A stretch of 64,000 bases of DNA. Source: Methanolacinia sp964465295 (GTDB lineage Archaea > Halobacteriota > Methanomicrobia > Methanomicrobiales > Methanomicrobiaceae). The DNA is taken from NCBI GenBank assembly GCA_964465295.1, contig CAYXKC010000001.1, positions 66,305 to 130,304 of the forward strand, in the 5' to 3' direction. The notes below the pieces were generated by a model, which worked only from the letters and a program-made list of their open reading frames with translations, was not told the DNA's origin and made no database searches. The translations under genes were made by a program, and so were the position numbers. Below are positions 34,289-42,821 of the stretch, in pieces; position 1 is the first letter of the stretch; each line of letters opens with the position of its first letter.

Positions 34289-35110
34289 TCATCTGAAGTG
34301 ACCTTTTATAAAGCTTATATCGTTTCGAACAATTGAAATCTTCTCATCTGCCGTAATCTTCCTCTCCAGGTTGAGATCTTCAAGTTCGAGTGTCAGAAAT
34401 CCGTTATAACCGGTATCTGATAAAATTTTTAAAATATCTCCAATAACAGGGTCGCCGTCTACAGGGAAGTGGTTGATTGTCCCTGAATTTCTGCTGATAT
34501 GAACATTCAGAATTCTCTCACCTGCAAGTTCAAGAAAGTCAGGGACATCCCGGTCGTTATTTGTCATTGCATGGGCAATATCAAGGGTCAGGTAAAGCCA
34601 CTCTTCATTGTCAAGCAGATCTCTCATCTGTTTTGGTTCTGAGAAGAGAGAATTGATCTTAGGAGGCATATTCTCAATGCAGATCTTCACTCCGCTCTTC
34701 TCCGAAGCTTCCCTGATCCTGTCGATATATACCTGAAACCTCTCAAGATCCCGTCTTCCTGCAGGCCTTTTTGCTGTCCTGCGTCCGGGATGAATCGTTA
34801 AAACCTGTGCACCCAGGAATTCCGAAAGTTCAACGGCTTCAACGGTATTTTTTATTGAAATCTCAGCAACATCCGGATTTACGGAGCATGGATTAAGGTC
34901 GAGCACCGGCCCGTGAACTGTTACCGGTTTAAGATCCGGGTATTTGTCAAGAATTTGTAACAGTTTATCTTTATCTCTTCCATGAAGCCAGAAATCGGGC
35001 GTCTCAGGCCAGAACTCTATTGCACTGCATCCTGCCGTCTTTACAAACGAGAAGATTTCATCACATGTGTATTCATGGAAAAACATGCTTGAAACCGAAT
35101 ACCGGGGCAT
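34289..35110 (-). CDS. sugar phosphate isomerase/epimerase-like TIM-barrel protein
   Basis: The 273-residue protein belongs to the xylose isomerase-like/AP endonuclease 2 superfamily. Expected strand-end residues for metal binding are visible: VLTIHPGRR, KICIENMPP, YLTLDIAHAMTN, LNVHISRNSG and FLTLELEDL. It could isomerise a sugar phosphate or act on inositol-like compounds; endonuclease IV activity is less likely because the length and motif spacing differ. It stands alone between a transporter gene and a zinc-ribbon membrane protein. Confidence 0.8.
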   Translation of the reverse strand: MPRYSVSSMFFHEYTCDEIFSFVKTAGCSAIEFWPETPDFWLHGRDKDKLLQILDKYPDLKPVTVHGPVLDLNPCSVNPDVAEISIKNTVEAVELSEFLGAQVLTIHPGRRTAKRPAGRRDLERFQVYIDRIREASEKSGVKICIENMPPKINSLFSEPKQMRDLLDNEEWLYLTLDIAHAMTNNDRDVPDFLELAGERILNVHISRNSGTINHFPVDGDPVIGDILKILSDTGYNGFLTLELEDLNLERKITADEKISIVRNDISFIKGHFR

Positions 35111-35171
35111 TTATCCAAAATATTGACGATATAATATTTAACTGGTGCCCAGTTGACAGAGTCTGGGTACT

Positions 35172-35654
35172 TTATTTCCGGGTCTCTAAAGAACGTGAAA
35201 AATTCATCATCTCGTAAAGCATCTGTTCCGGACTGCCATAAAGAAGATAAATGCCATAAATTGTAACTGCAAGAAATACCAGCATTACAACCAGCGGGAT
35301 GAAGATCATCAGGAAGAGGTCTCTGGATAAAACGGGGCGGTATGCGGTTTTACCCCTCTGTATAAGGTCGGCATTTTTATAGGCATCATACATCCCGAAT
35401 ATCCATACGATAATACCCGGCAAAAACCAGAACAGTGAACCGATAAAGAAAATGAAGAAGATAATCAGTCCTTTTGAGAGCCTGTCACCATTGTAGATCT
35501 GACCGAGGCCGGGGAAAAATGCAGATAGAATTACGGATACTGCCGGGACCTTTAACTGGACATCCTTAAGTTGCAGCACGGCGCCGCATTCGGTGCAGGT
35601 TTCATCTCCGTCATCAAGCCTGCTCCCGCAGTATGGGCAGTATGAAATATCCAT
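35172..35654 (-). CDS. zinc-ribbon membrane protein
   Basis: The 160-residue protein begins with a zinc ribbon (YCPYCGSRLDDGDETCTECG, residues 5-24), followed by a hydrophobic region with a short hairpin starting AFFPGLGQIYNGD, a TM2-like motif, and two to three further membrane helices. The function is unknown; such proteins are widespread in methanogens. It is divergent from xseA. Confidence 0.75.
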   Translation of the reverse strand: MDISYCPYCGSRLDDGDETCTECGAVLQLKDVQLKVPAVSVILSAFFPGLGQIYNGDRLSKGLIIFFIFFIGSLFWFLPGIIVWIFGMYDAYKNADLIQRGKTAYRPVLSRDLFLMIFIPLVVMLVFLAVTIYGIYLLYGSPEQMLYEMMNFSRSLETRK

Positions 35655-35735
35655 GAATTAATTATGCCGGACAATTTTTAATCATTATCGCAGATCCGGC
35701 AAAATCATATCTTTACCGGCGCAATATAATTATCG

Positions 35736-36977
35736 ATGGACTGGTTTGGCCTTGGGGATGACCCGGGGGAAAATGAGATAAAAACCGTTTCTGAGATCTC
35801 TGCGATAATAAAGAAGAGGCTTGACGATGAGTCGCTTCATGGCATCTGGGTGGAAGGGGAGCTTACGAATTTCAGGTTCCACACCTCAGGCCATTTCTAC
35901 TTTTCACTTACCGAATCTTCATACGGCAGAGAATACCTGATTAACTGTTCTATGTGGCGCAGCAGTGCACGCGAGGTATCATTTAAGCCTGAATCGGGGA
36001 TGAAGGTGCGTGCATGGGGTTCGGTGGAGGTTTATGAACCCCATGGTAAATACCAGTTTATTGTAAAGGAGCTCCTTGTCGCAGGCGAAGGAGACAAGCA
36101 TCTTCTTGTGGCAGGATGGAAGAAGGAGCTTGCATCCGAAGGACTGTTCAATGAGGAGTTTAAAAAACCCCTCCCGCTTTTTCCAAAAAAGGTCGGGGTC
36201 GTCTCCTCTCCTTCGGGTGCAGCAAGAAGGGATATTGAGAATGTCATCTCCCGCAGGTATCCTGTTGAGATCATTTTATCTCCTGCACTGGTCCAGGGCG
36301 ATAGTGCGCCATCTGATATCGCGAAAGCTATCCGGCGTATCGATGGTCTGGCAGACGTTATTATCGTCGGAAGGGGTGGAGGAAGTTTTGAGGACCTCTT
36401 TCCCTTCAACCACCCTGATGTTGTAAGAGCGGTCTTTGAATGCAAAACTCCGGTTGTAAGCGCCGTCGGCCATGAGATCGATTATACACTGGCCGATCTG
36501 GCGGCGGACGTGAGGGCGCCGACACCCTCTGCAGCTGCCGAGATTGTCGTTCCCGACAGGGCTGAACTTATCAGACAGCTTAAATCACACGGGAAGACTC
36601 TTGAAAATTCCTTGTGCGACCGGTTTTTCAGGGAGAGAGAGTCACTTGAAAACCTTAGGCTGAGGCTGCATCCAAGAAGGCTTGAGCAGGCGATTAATGA
36701 GCATTACCAGGGGCTGGAAGATCTGTCGGCCCGCCTTGATCATTCGATGAAAGGTTATATCGAGAGGGAACGGATGTCCCTCGCACTAATCGGTACTTCA
36801 CTTGCGGCATCCAATCCCAAAAAGCCCCTGGAAGAGGGTTATTGTATAATAAGGAAAGAGAATTCTGTTATTAGGTCGGCGGGAGACCTTTCAGTTGAGG
36901 ATCGTGTCATGATAATAATGAAGGACGGTGAATGCCGGGCAGTAATTGAGGATGTGAATTATGGAAAAGACGTATGA
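35736..36977 (+). CDS. xseA: exodeoxyribonuclease VII large subunit
   Basis: XseA with XseB degrades single-stranded DNA. The 413-residue protein has an N-terminal OB fold (HGIWVEGELTNFRFHTSGHFYFSL), the catalytic-core GVVSSPSGAARRDI, VGRGGGSFEDLFPFN and SAVGHEIDYTLADLAADVRAPTPSAAAE, then a coiled-coil. It is a bacterial-type enzyme found in some methanogens. Its 3' end overlaps xseB by 17 bases. Confidence 0.95.
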   Translation: MDWFGLGDDPGENEIKTVSEISAIIKKRLDDESLHGIWVEGELTNFRFHTSGHFYFSLTESSYGREYLINCSMWRSSAREVSFKPESGMKVRAWGSVEVYEPHGKYQFIVKELLVAGEGDKHLLVAGWKKELASEGLFNEEFKKPLPLFPKKVGVVSSPSGAARRDIENVISRRYPVEIILSPALVQGDSAPSDIAKAIRRIDGLADVIIVGRGGGSFEDLFPFNHPDVVRAVFECKTPVVSAVGHEIDYTLADLAADVRAPTPSAAAEIVVPDRAELIRQLKSHGKTLENSLCDRFFRERESLENLRLRLHPRRLEQAINEHYQGLEDLSARLDHSMKGYIERERMSLALIGTSLAASNPKKPLEEGYCIIRKENSVIRSAGDLSVEDRVMIIMKDGECRAVIEDVNYGKDV

Positions 36978-37152
36978 AGAGATGGTTAAAGAGTTAAAAG
37001 AGATAATTGAAAAGATTGAGAACCGGGAATCCGGACTCGATGAGAGCCTCATTCTTTACGGGCGTGGCATGGAGATTCTTCGAAGCTGTGAAAAATACCT
37101 GGAAGATGCGGAACTGAAGGTGACCGAGCTTCAGGGTTCAGCCGGGCAGTAA
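36961..37152 (+). CDS. xseB: exodeoxyribonuclease VII small subunit
   Basis: The 63-residue helical protein matches XseB: YEEMVKELKEIIEKIENRESGLDESLILYGRGMEIL. It starts within the end of xseA, consistent with the large excess of small subunit needed in the complex. Its last 104 bases overlap the convergent DUF371 gene. Confidence 0.92.
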   Translation: MEKTYEEMVKELKEIIEKIENRESGLDESLILYGRGMEILRSCEKYLEDAELKVTELQGSAGQ

Positions 37153-37594
37153 GAGTGATCCTGATCTCCTTTTCCGTTCTTATCAAATCTATGACATTGC
37201 GGGGGATCATCTCCGCGGTGAGGTCGGAATAAATTCCTATTGTCCTCTGGCAGACAAATCCGCTTCTTCTCCATACCATATCCGTCTCATGCTCCAGGGT
37301 GATTCCCGCAGAGCCGCATGAATGCACACAAAAGCCTGTTCCATCCACTTCAAAGACGGTCAGCAGCTCCGATCTTTCATCTGCAAGAATATCCCGGAAT
37401 TCGCGGGAGAGATCCTTTGAACCTTTATCCGAAGAAACCCCGATAATGCACGTGCCTTTTTTCGTGACCTCCGGCTCTTTTGTTATCTCAAAGGTGGAGC
37501 GGTGGGTTGCCGTAACATTCGGGTGGCCCCTGCAGGTTATAGTTTCAGTTGCAGATATTATTCCGGGTCCCCTGCAGAGATGCTGATCAGGCAT
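37049..37594 (-). CDS. DUF371 family protein with C-terminal extension
   Basis: The core of this 181-residue protein matches archaeal DUF371: CRGHPNVTATHRSTFEITKE, CIIGVSSDKGSKDLS, and VWRRSGFVCQRTIGI. The family has no known function. The conserved domain should end near the IRITLTA segment; the last 30 or so residues (Pro/His/Glu-rich) are encoded antisense to xseB and are probably a tail created by loss of the ancestral stop codon. Confidence 0.75.
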   Translation of the reverse strand: MPDQHLCRGPGIISATETITCRGHPNVTATHRSTFEITKEPEVTKKGTCIIGVSSDKGSKDLSREFRDILADERSELLTVFEVDGTGFCVHSCGSAGITLEHETDMVWRRSGFVCQRTIGIYSDLTAEMIPRNVIDLIRTEKEIRITLTARLNPEARSPSVPHLPGIFHSFEESPCHARKE

Positions 37595-37650
37595 TTAAGA
37601 TAATTTAGCCTGCAAGAATATATTTCATATTCTGCTGATATTATAAGGTA

Positions 37651-38226
37651 ATGACTTTCGAATTTTATTGTCCCTCCTGCGGAAAGGATACGGATCACGA
37701 GGTGATAAAAGAGACAGGCGATCTTCTTGTGCGCTGTCTTGAATGCGGCGGCATACGTCATGAAAAAAAGCCGGAGATGCCTAAAGAACTTTCTATTAAG
37801 ACGATAGTTAGTGGGGAAGGCGAGTCGGAGACGGGTGTGGCCGAGCTGTTTGAGGACGAGATCGTTGAACTTGGGGACATAATTGTTGCCGAAGTAGGGG
37901 ATGAGCCGGTCGGCGTTGAGGTTACGGGTATTGAATCCGGTCCCAGGCGTCTTTCAAAGGCAAAGGCGTCGGATATCGATACTCTCTGGACCCGCATTGT
38001 GGAAAAGGTCGTTGTTCGTGTTTCATGCCATGCAGGAAGAAAGACCATTCCGCTTTTTATCGAATCGGATGGTGAGAAGGATTTTGCTGTAGGGGAGATC
38101 TTCAGTGCCGAAGGCCTTCGTTTCAGGATTACCCATATAAAACTGAGGTCAGGTTCGGTTATGAGAAAGGAGGGCTGGAAAGCCTATGCAAGGAAGATAA
38201 AGAGAATATACGGGACAAAAATTTAA
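37651..38226 (+). CDS. zinc-finger protein, HVO_0476-like family
   Basis: The 191-residue protein opens with a zinc ribbon (FYCPSCGKDTDHEV and RCLECGGIRHEKK). The rest, with IESGPRRLSKAKASDIDTLW, RVSCHAGRKTIPLF and LRSGSVMRKEGWKAYARKIKRIYG, matches a euryarchaeal family of unknown function typified by HVO_0476. Its composition and basic C-terminus suggest nucleic acid binding, which is unproven. Confidence 0.78.
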   Translation: MTFEFYCPSCGKDTDHEVIKETGDLLVRCLECGGIRHEKKPEMPKELSIKTIVSGEGESETGVAELFEDEIVELGDIIVAEVGDEPVGVEVTGIESGPRRLSKAKASDIDTLWTRIVEKVVVRVSCHAGRKTIPLFIESDGEKDFAVGEIFSAEGLRFRITHIKLRSGSVMRKEGWKAYARKIKRIYGTKI

Positions 38227-38276
38227 AAAAATTTTTTTTGATTCGTTATTGAAATTTTTTTTAGTCCATTAAAATA
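38226..38276 (+). terminator. T-rich transcription end between convergent genes
   Basis: T8 tracts on the plus strand (38233-38240 and 38255-38262) follow the stop of the zinc-finger gene. Oligo-T runs are the usual archaeal termination signal, so they should end that transcript. The convergent gene at 38277-38960 faces them. Confidence 0.45.
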
Positions 38277-38960
38277 TTATTTAAGTTCCCTTACTTTTAT
38301 TTCGGCAAGGGCATATCCGTATCTCATTGTAACCGTATCGTTTGTCTTTCCGATAATCAGTGACGGCCTGCTGAGAGCGGATTTATTCTCCGAATAGCTT
38401 CCCTCTTCAGAGTACAGGAATGTAAGCGGCATCATCATTCCAACCATCGCCTGCGAGAAGTTTGCTCCGGCTTCATTGAATGTCTCTGCTGACATGTTCT
38501 GGATGAGGGTGGGTGCAAACTCCAGGTCAATCTTTTTGATATCGTTTTGATGCATGCCCTCGACCTCACTGCTTATCGTGTCGATCTCAAGGTCGAATAA
38601 CGCGTACTTGACAACCCCTTCGGGGTATAGGTAGACATCTATCGGTGTAATCTTTTTCGACTGGATATTTCCCACTTCAATGAGCAGGGGATTTGTGTAT
38701 GCGACAGGTATTCCCTGGTTTACAGCTTCCTGGACGAGGTACTGGTCTGATGATATGATCGGCAGCCCTTCTTCATAGAACAGGGTGTAATCTACAATTG
38801 CAAAACTGCCTGCTTCTGCTGTCTTGAATATTGAGAAAAATGACGTTGACAGGCTGAAACCTATTACACAGGCAAAGAGAATGACCACGATAAATACGCG
38901 TGAGAGCGTCTTTTGCCAATCGGTAGATTTTTTCCGGCTTTCCTTCCTCTTCTTGGACAT
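38277..38960 (-). CDS. membrane-anchored protein with a possible degenerate FKBP-like domain
   Basis: The 227-residue protein has a lysine-rich N-terminus and one membrane anchor (about residues 21-46), placing the rest outside the cell. The exported part begins with AIVDYTLFYEEGLPIISSD and later has VEGMHQNDIKKIDLEFAP, echoing the V-x-Y-x-G-x-L-x-D-G start and EGM-x-x-GEKK-x-x-x-x-P core of FKBP prolyl isomerases. Aromatic active-site residues are not evident, so it may be catalytically inactive. Assignment is tentative. Confidence 0.55.
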   Translation of the reverse strand: MSKKRKESRKKSTDWQKTLSRVFIVVILFACVIGFSLSTSFFSIFKTAEAGSFAIVDYTLFYEEGLPIISSDQYLVQEAVNQGIPVAYTNPLLIEVGNIQSKKITPIDVYLYPEGVVKYALFDLEIDTISSEVEGMHQNDIKKIDLEFAPTLIQNMSAETFNEAGANFSQAMVGMMMPLTFLYSEEGSYSENKSALSRPSLIIGKTNDTVTMRYGYALAEIKVRELK

Positions 38961-39045
38961 CTTTATTATTTTTGGTTTATTTGCTGATAAATAATTTCAT
39001 ATGCGCTATCGCAGATATCCTCCGGATATGTATTGCTACAAAAAA

Positions 39046-39104
39046 TATATTTAAATATTTTAATCAGTAACAGGGGGTTAGGCTGTAAGGCCGCAGGAAG
39101 GAGG
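39046..39104 (+). promoter_or_regulatory. promoter and ribosome-binding site of hsp20
   Basis: ATATATTTAAAT at 39046-39057 is a strong TATA box, placing transcription start near 39080. A GGAGG at 39100-39104 lies seven bases before the ATG at 39112, which favours that codon over the ATG at 39106. The leader is about 30 nt. Confidence 0.5.
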
Positions 39105-39111
39105 AATGTTG

Positions 39112-39579
39112 ATGATAAGAAGACGCATGTATCCGGTCTATTCGCTCTGGAACGAGATCGACGAGCTTATGAACATGATGGAAAACAGGCTTTCAGAATC
39201 ATTTTCAGGTGAAAATGTATTCTCAAACCGGATAAAACCTGTAATTTCAGGTGAATGCCGTGTCGACGTAATTGATCATGATGAAGAGACCTATGTCGTC
39301 GCCGATCTTCCCGGGGCTGAGAAGGATGACGTAAAAATAAAGCTTATCGATCCAAAGACTCTTGAAATTTCATGCCACCGGGAGAAGAAGACAGAAGAGA
39401 AGGACGAGGAGAAGGGCTACTATCTCAGGGAAAGGGTATATGGCGAGATGATCAGGCATGTATCACTCCCAGTTGAGGTTACTGAAGACGGTGCCACTGC
39501 GTCGTTTAACAATGGTGTCCTTGAAGTCCACCTGAAGAAGATTGCACTTGGCCCTGGTAAAAATATCGAAATTAAATAA
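39112..39579 (+). CDS. Hsp20/alpha-crystallin small heat-shock protein
   Basis: The 155-residue protein has an N-terminal helix (LWNEIDELMNMMENRL), an alpha-crystallin domain from about residue 50 (VDVIDHDEETYVVADLPGAEKDDVKIKL) and the conserved ASFNNGVLEVHLKK. A canonical C-terminal I-x-I is not evident; IEIK closes the protein. Such proteins hold unfolding clients for refolding. Start choice rests on the GGAGG spacing. Confidence 0.93.
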   Translation: MIRRRMYPVYSLWNEIDELMNMMENRLSESFSGENVFSNRIKPVISGECRVDVIDHDEETYVVADLPGAEKDDVKIKLIDPKTLEISCHREKKTEEKDEEKGYYLRERVYGEMIRHVSLPVEVTEDGATASFNNGVLEVHLKKIALGPGKNIEIK

Positions 39580-39626
39580 ACTTTTTTCCGAATTCTTCAA
39601 GTTCATGTAAAACAATTCTTTTCACG

Positions 39627-40412
39627 ATGGATAAGAAGAAGGTCAGGGATTATATGACCTATGATGTCGTTACCATTGATGTCAACGGAACGGCAAAGGA
39701 CGTCATTGAGGCAATAAGGGACACTCATCATGACGGTTTTCCCGTTGTCGACAATAAAAACGTAGTGGGTTATATCGCGGCAAGAGATCTTTTGTTCGTC
39801 TATCCTTCATCTCCGGTAGATAGAATAATGAGCCGGCACCTGATTGTTGCGGATCCTGATATGAGTATAAACGATGCTGCAAGGGTGATCTTCAGGTCGG
39901 GTATCCAGAAACTGCCTGTGGTCGATGAGGATGGCGACCTTATTGGTATTATATCAAATGCGGATGTAATCCGGTCACAGATTGAGCATGTATCGCCGGA
40001 AAAGGTGTATAAATTCATCGATACCCTGAAGATGCTCCATGACATCAATCCTTCAATGAACCGGGAGGTGGTTTCGGTGGATCACCTGCTTCCCACCCAG
40101 TCCAAGATATACGAGGATGAACTTGAAGGAAGGATATATGAAATTAAAAAAGGTCTTGCAGAACCTATCATAGTTGTAAGAAAGCCCGGGAAATTAATAC
40201 TCGTGGACGGTCACCACAGGGCTGTCGCTGCAAAAAGGATGGGAATTAAAGAGCTTGATGCCTACGTGATCGAGCTGGGGGCAGATGTCGAGCTGGGCCT
40301 TGAGAAGACGGCACGTGAGATGAACCTGCACACCCTTGACGATATCAAAGTTCTTGATTATGCCCGCCACCCCCTTATGGCTGTAACCCACAGGCTTGTC
40401 CGCCACGGTTAA
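39627..40412 (+). CDS. CBS-domain pair fused to a ParB/SerK-like domain
   Basis: Residues 1-115 form a CBS pair (KVRDYMTYDVVTIDVNG; VDRIMSRHLIVADPDMSINDAAR; IQKLPVVDEDGDLIGIIS) likely to sense adenine nucleotides. Residues about 145-261 form a ParB/sulfiredoxin-fold domain with VDHLLPTQSKIYEDELEG, PIIVVRKPGKLILVDGHHRAVAAKRMG. The DGHHR motif is shared with SerK, the ADP-dependent free serine kinase of Thermococcus, and with DNA-binding ParB proteins. No helix-turn-helix follows, so a small-molecule kinase is at least as likely as partitioning. Function is unproven. Confidence 0.75.
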   Translation: MDKKKVRDYMTYDVVTIDVNGTAKDVIEAIRDTHHDGFPVVDNKNVVGYIAARDLLFVYPSSPVDRIMSRHLIVADPDMSINDAARVIFRSGIQKLPVVDEDGDLIGIISNADVIRSQIEHVSPEKVYKFIDTLKMLHDINPSMNREVVSVDHLLPTQSKIYEDELEGRIYEIKKGLAEPIIVVRKPGKLILVDGHHRAVAAKRMGIKELDAYVIELGADVELGLEKTAREMNLHTLDDIKVLDYARHPLMAVTHRLVRHG

Positions 40413-40415
40413 AAG

Positions 40416-41594
40416 TTATGAGCCCCTGTATGAGGTTTCAAAATCCTCATTCAGGATATTCTCTTTTACGACCGAATTCTCTTCAACGATCACTTCAGGC
40501 CAGATTCTTGTTCCCGAGTGAACGACTGATCCTTTTTTAAGGATCACTCTCGGGCCGATAACGGTGTTGTTTTCGATATTGCAGCCCTCTCCTATGCCGG
40601 CATCGTTATCAATGATACTTCCGCTTATTGTGCTGTTTTTTCCAATATCGACCCCGTTGTAGATAGATGCGGAAAATATCCTTGAGTTGTCACCGATTAC
40701 ACAGTTCTCCCCCAGGCTCGTGTATGGGCCAACCAGAACTCTTTCACCAATTACTGTTCCTGTACCGATTGATACCGGTCCGATAATCCTGGAATTCTTT
40801 CCAATTTTTATTGAATCCCCGAACTGAACAGGACCAAGCACATGGGCCCCCTTAATCGAGACGCTTCCGCTGATATTTGTATAACGCATCTGGTTGAGCT
40901 TCCATTTTTCAGCTTCACGCAGGGACCCGGGACTTCCCACATCAGTCCAGTTTCCTCTTGCAAGCCACCCGCTGATATTGATCCCTTCATTCATCAGTTT
41001 TGGGAAGAGGTCTTTTGCAAAATCAAACTTCCGGCCATCCGGTATGTGATCGAATATCGAAGGATTGCAGACATATATGCCTGTGCTTGCAAGGTTTGAG
41101 AAGATCTCGCCTGGTGAGGGCTTCTCAAAAAACCTCATGATATGATAGTCGGCATCGATCTCGGCAATACCGTATTCACAGGGATTATCGATGCTTATGA
41201 GGCCTATTGAAACTATACTGTCGTTTTTGAGATGATCACGATAGAATGCAAGCAGGTCTAGATCTGTAACATGATCCCCTCCTACTACAAGAAACGGGGA
41301 ATCGTTCAGGTATTTTTCGGCATTTTTCACGCTGCCTGCAGTGCCGAGCTTTGTCTCTTCATGAACATAAGTGATACTGACACCCATCATCGAACCGTCT
41401 CCAAGGGCTCTCTGGATATCATCCCCCTTATAGCCGATCGTAATTACAACATCGGTGAACCCGAGATTTGACAAATGAGTAACAAGATGTCTTATTGAGG
41501 GGATATTGACAATAGGTATGCAGGGTTTGGGCCTTTCAAATGTCAATGGGCGGAGCCTGGTCCCCTCCCCGCCGCACATTATACAGACTTTCAT
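40416..41594 (-). CDS. NDP-sugar pyrophosphorylase with left-handed beta-helix domain
   Basis: The 392-residue protein has a nucleotidyltransferase domain (GGEGTRLRPLTFERPKPC; VVGGDHVTDLD; LASTGIYVCNPSIFD) and a C-terminal left-handed beta-helix of hexapeptide repeats (about residues 255-380). It makes an NDP-sugar from a sugar 1-phosphate for glycan synthesis; glucose-1-phosphate and mannose-1-phosphate are both possible substrates, and the nucleotide cannot be read. The domain layout resembles archaeal mannose-1-phosphate guanylyltransferases. It is convergent with the CBS gene, four bases apart. Confidence 0.85.
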   Translation of the reverse strand: MKVCIMCGGEGTRLRPLTFERPKPCIPIVNIPSIRHLVTHLSNLGFTDVVITIGYKGDDIQRALGDGSMMGVSITYVHEETKLGTAGSVKNAEKYLNDSPFLVVGGDHVTDLDLLAFYRDHLKNDSIVSIGLISIDNPCEYGIAEIDADYHIMRFFEKPSPGEIFSNLASTGIYVCNPSIFDHIPDGRKFDFAKDLFPKLMNEGINISGWLARGNWTDVGSPGSLREAEKWKLNQMRYTNISGSVSIKGAHVLGPVQFGDSIKIGKNSRIIGPVSIGTGTVIGERVLVGPYTSLGENCVIGDNSRIFSASIYNGVDIGKNSTISGSIIDNDAGIGEGCNIENNTVIGPRVILKKGSVVHSGTRIWPEVIVEENSVVKENILNEDFETSYRGS

Positions 41595-41697
41595 GTTATC
41601 TCAATAGTTCTATCTATTCTCATATATCTGGATATTGAATCTCTGCATTATCAGAATAATAAATAATTTATAATGCCTCGTTAACAAATAATCGTTC

Positions 41698-42186
41698 ATG
41701 AAGGAATTTGTCTGCACATTATGCGGGAGATGCTGCATGGGTATGGGCAGGTATATAAAAATTAAAAATACAATGGGCGGAGGAAGATATGCAGCCCATC
41801 ATGAATTATCGGATGAATTCTTTTATCCGGTGATTGATAGAAGATTCAGGAATGAATTCGACCCTCTCAACAGGGATACACCTGAGGAATGGTGTCCTTT
41901 TCTGATGGACATAAACGACGAGGGAAACCATCTCTGCTCCGTTTACCAGTCTGCACCTCCTTTCTGCAGGGATTTAAAATGCTGCACCTGCAGGATATTT
42001 GACAGGGAGGGAGAGCCGGCCGGGATTGTCAGGGGGAGATGCACTATAGTCACCGAAGATAAAGATCTTGAAAAATTATGGGAATTTGCCGTTGATTCCG
42101 CTCTCAACCTGGGACTGGATGAACAAAAACAAAAAATCGCTGAGATCCTTGGGGCATCATACTATAATGTCGCTTATTATGACTGA
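41698..42186 (+). CDS. YkgJ-type cysteine-cluster protein
   Basis: The 162-residue protein has the CxxC..CC pattern of YkgJ family zinc/iron-chelating proteins: CTLCGRCCMGMG near the N-terminus, then CPFL, CSVY, FCRDLKCCTC and RGRC. These may bind a metal or iron-sulfur cluster. The function is unknown. It overlaps by eight bases with the following small Cys-rich gene. Confidence 0.8.
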   Translation: MKEFVCTLCGRCCMGMGRYIKIKNTMGGGRYAAHHELSDEFFYPVIDRRFRNEFDPLNRDTPEEWCPFLMDINDEGNHLCSVYQSAPPFCRDLKCCTCRIFDREGEPAGIVRGRCTIVTEDKDLEKLWEFAVDSALNLGLDEQKQKIAEILGASYYNVAYYD

Positions 42187-42442
42187 TAATACACGTATTC
42201 TGGATATTGAAAGAGGAGAAGTCCGTTGTCTCCCGGGAAAAAGGGAAACTGCTGAAAAATGCAGGTTTTGCGTTCATTCAAAAAAATTCAGGGTGAATGG
42301 AGCCTGGAAGATATCTCCTGCACGGGCTTACTGTTCATTGTGCAGAACTGATGACAATGTGGATCCAAAAGACGCGGATGCAGTCGAATGTGATGACCTT
42401 AAAGGAGAGGGTTTCAGGAGTATTTTAAATATTATCAGTTAA
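42179..42442 (+). CDS. small cysteine-rich protein
   Basis: An 87-residue protein with cysteines at CRFCVHSKKF and AYCSLCR plus a later one in ECDD, suggesting a zinc or iron-sulfur site. The ATG at 42179 overlaps the stop of the YkgJ-type gene; an ATG at 42167 is also possible. No family is recognised. The tight coupling to the YkgJ-type protein suggests the two act together. Confidence 0.65.
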   Translation: MTDNTRILDIERGEVRCLPGKRETAEKCRFCVHSKKFRVNGAWKISPARAYCSLCRTDDNVDPKDADAVECDDLKGEGFRSILNIIS

Positions 42443-42447
42443 TCCTG

Positions 42448-42777
42448 TTAGAAAAATCCCTTTTTCTTATTTTTTTCGCCGGTCAAAACATTTTCAATCT
42501 TTTTATTGTTGGCAAGGGCTGTCGTCTGGATGTCATGCACCTGGTTCTTTAACTCCAGCATAACTCTCTGCATATTGTCTAAGTCTTTACGTATTTTGTA
42601 GAACTCCTCATAGGCCCTTTTATTTTCTGATTTTATCTCTCCTCCGCCTTCTGTAAAATTAATTCCGGCGATAACAAGTTCCAGTATCGCCTCTTCTCTC
42701 TTTATTCCCTTTGATTTTGAATATTTATCTATCCTCTCCATTATCTCCGGATCAACCGAAAAAGACTGCCGCATCAT
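42448..42777 (-). CDS. ribbon-helix-helix-like protein with coiled coil
   Basis: The 109-residue protein starts with MRQSFSVDPEIMERIDKYSKSKGIKREEAILELV, fitting a ribbon-helix-helix DNA-binding fold (beta strand, helix, helix) at residues 2-45, followed by a coiled coil (about 55-95) and a lysine-rich tail. A regulator role is inferred; no target is visible. It is convergent with the Cys-rich gene and downstream of cbiP on the same strand. Confidence 0.65.
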   Translation of the reverse strand: MMRQSFSVDPEIMERIDKYSKSKGIKREEAILELVIAGINFTEGGGEIKSENKRAYEEFYKIRKDLDNMQRVMLELKNQVHDIQTTALANNKKIENVLTGEKNKKKGFF

Positions 42778-42821
42778 AATAATACTTCCATATATTGATA
42801 GTGTAAACAGGTTATGGCAGT

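Noticed and set aside
42068..42178. Upstream extension of the small Cys-rich gene
   Set aside because: The extension lies wholly inside the preceding YkgJ-type gene in another frame; the ATG at 42179 gives ordinary stop/start coupling.
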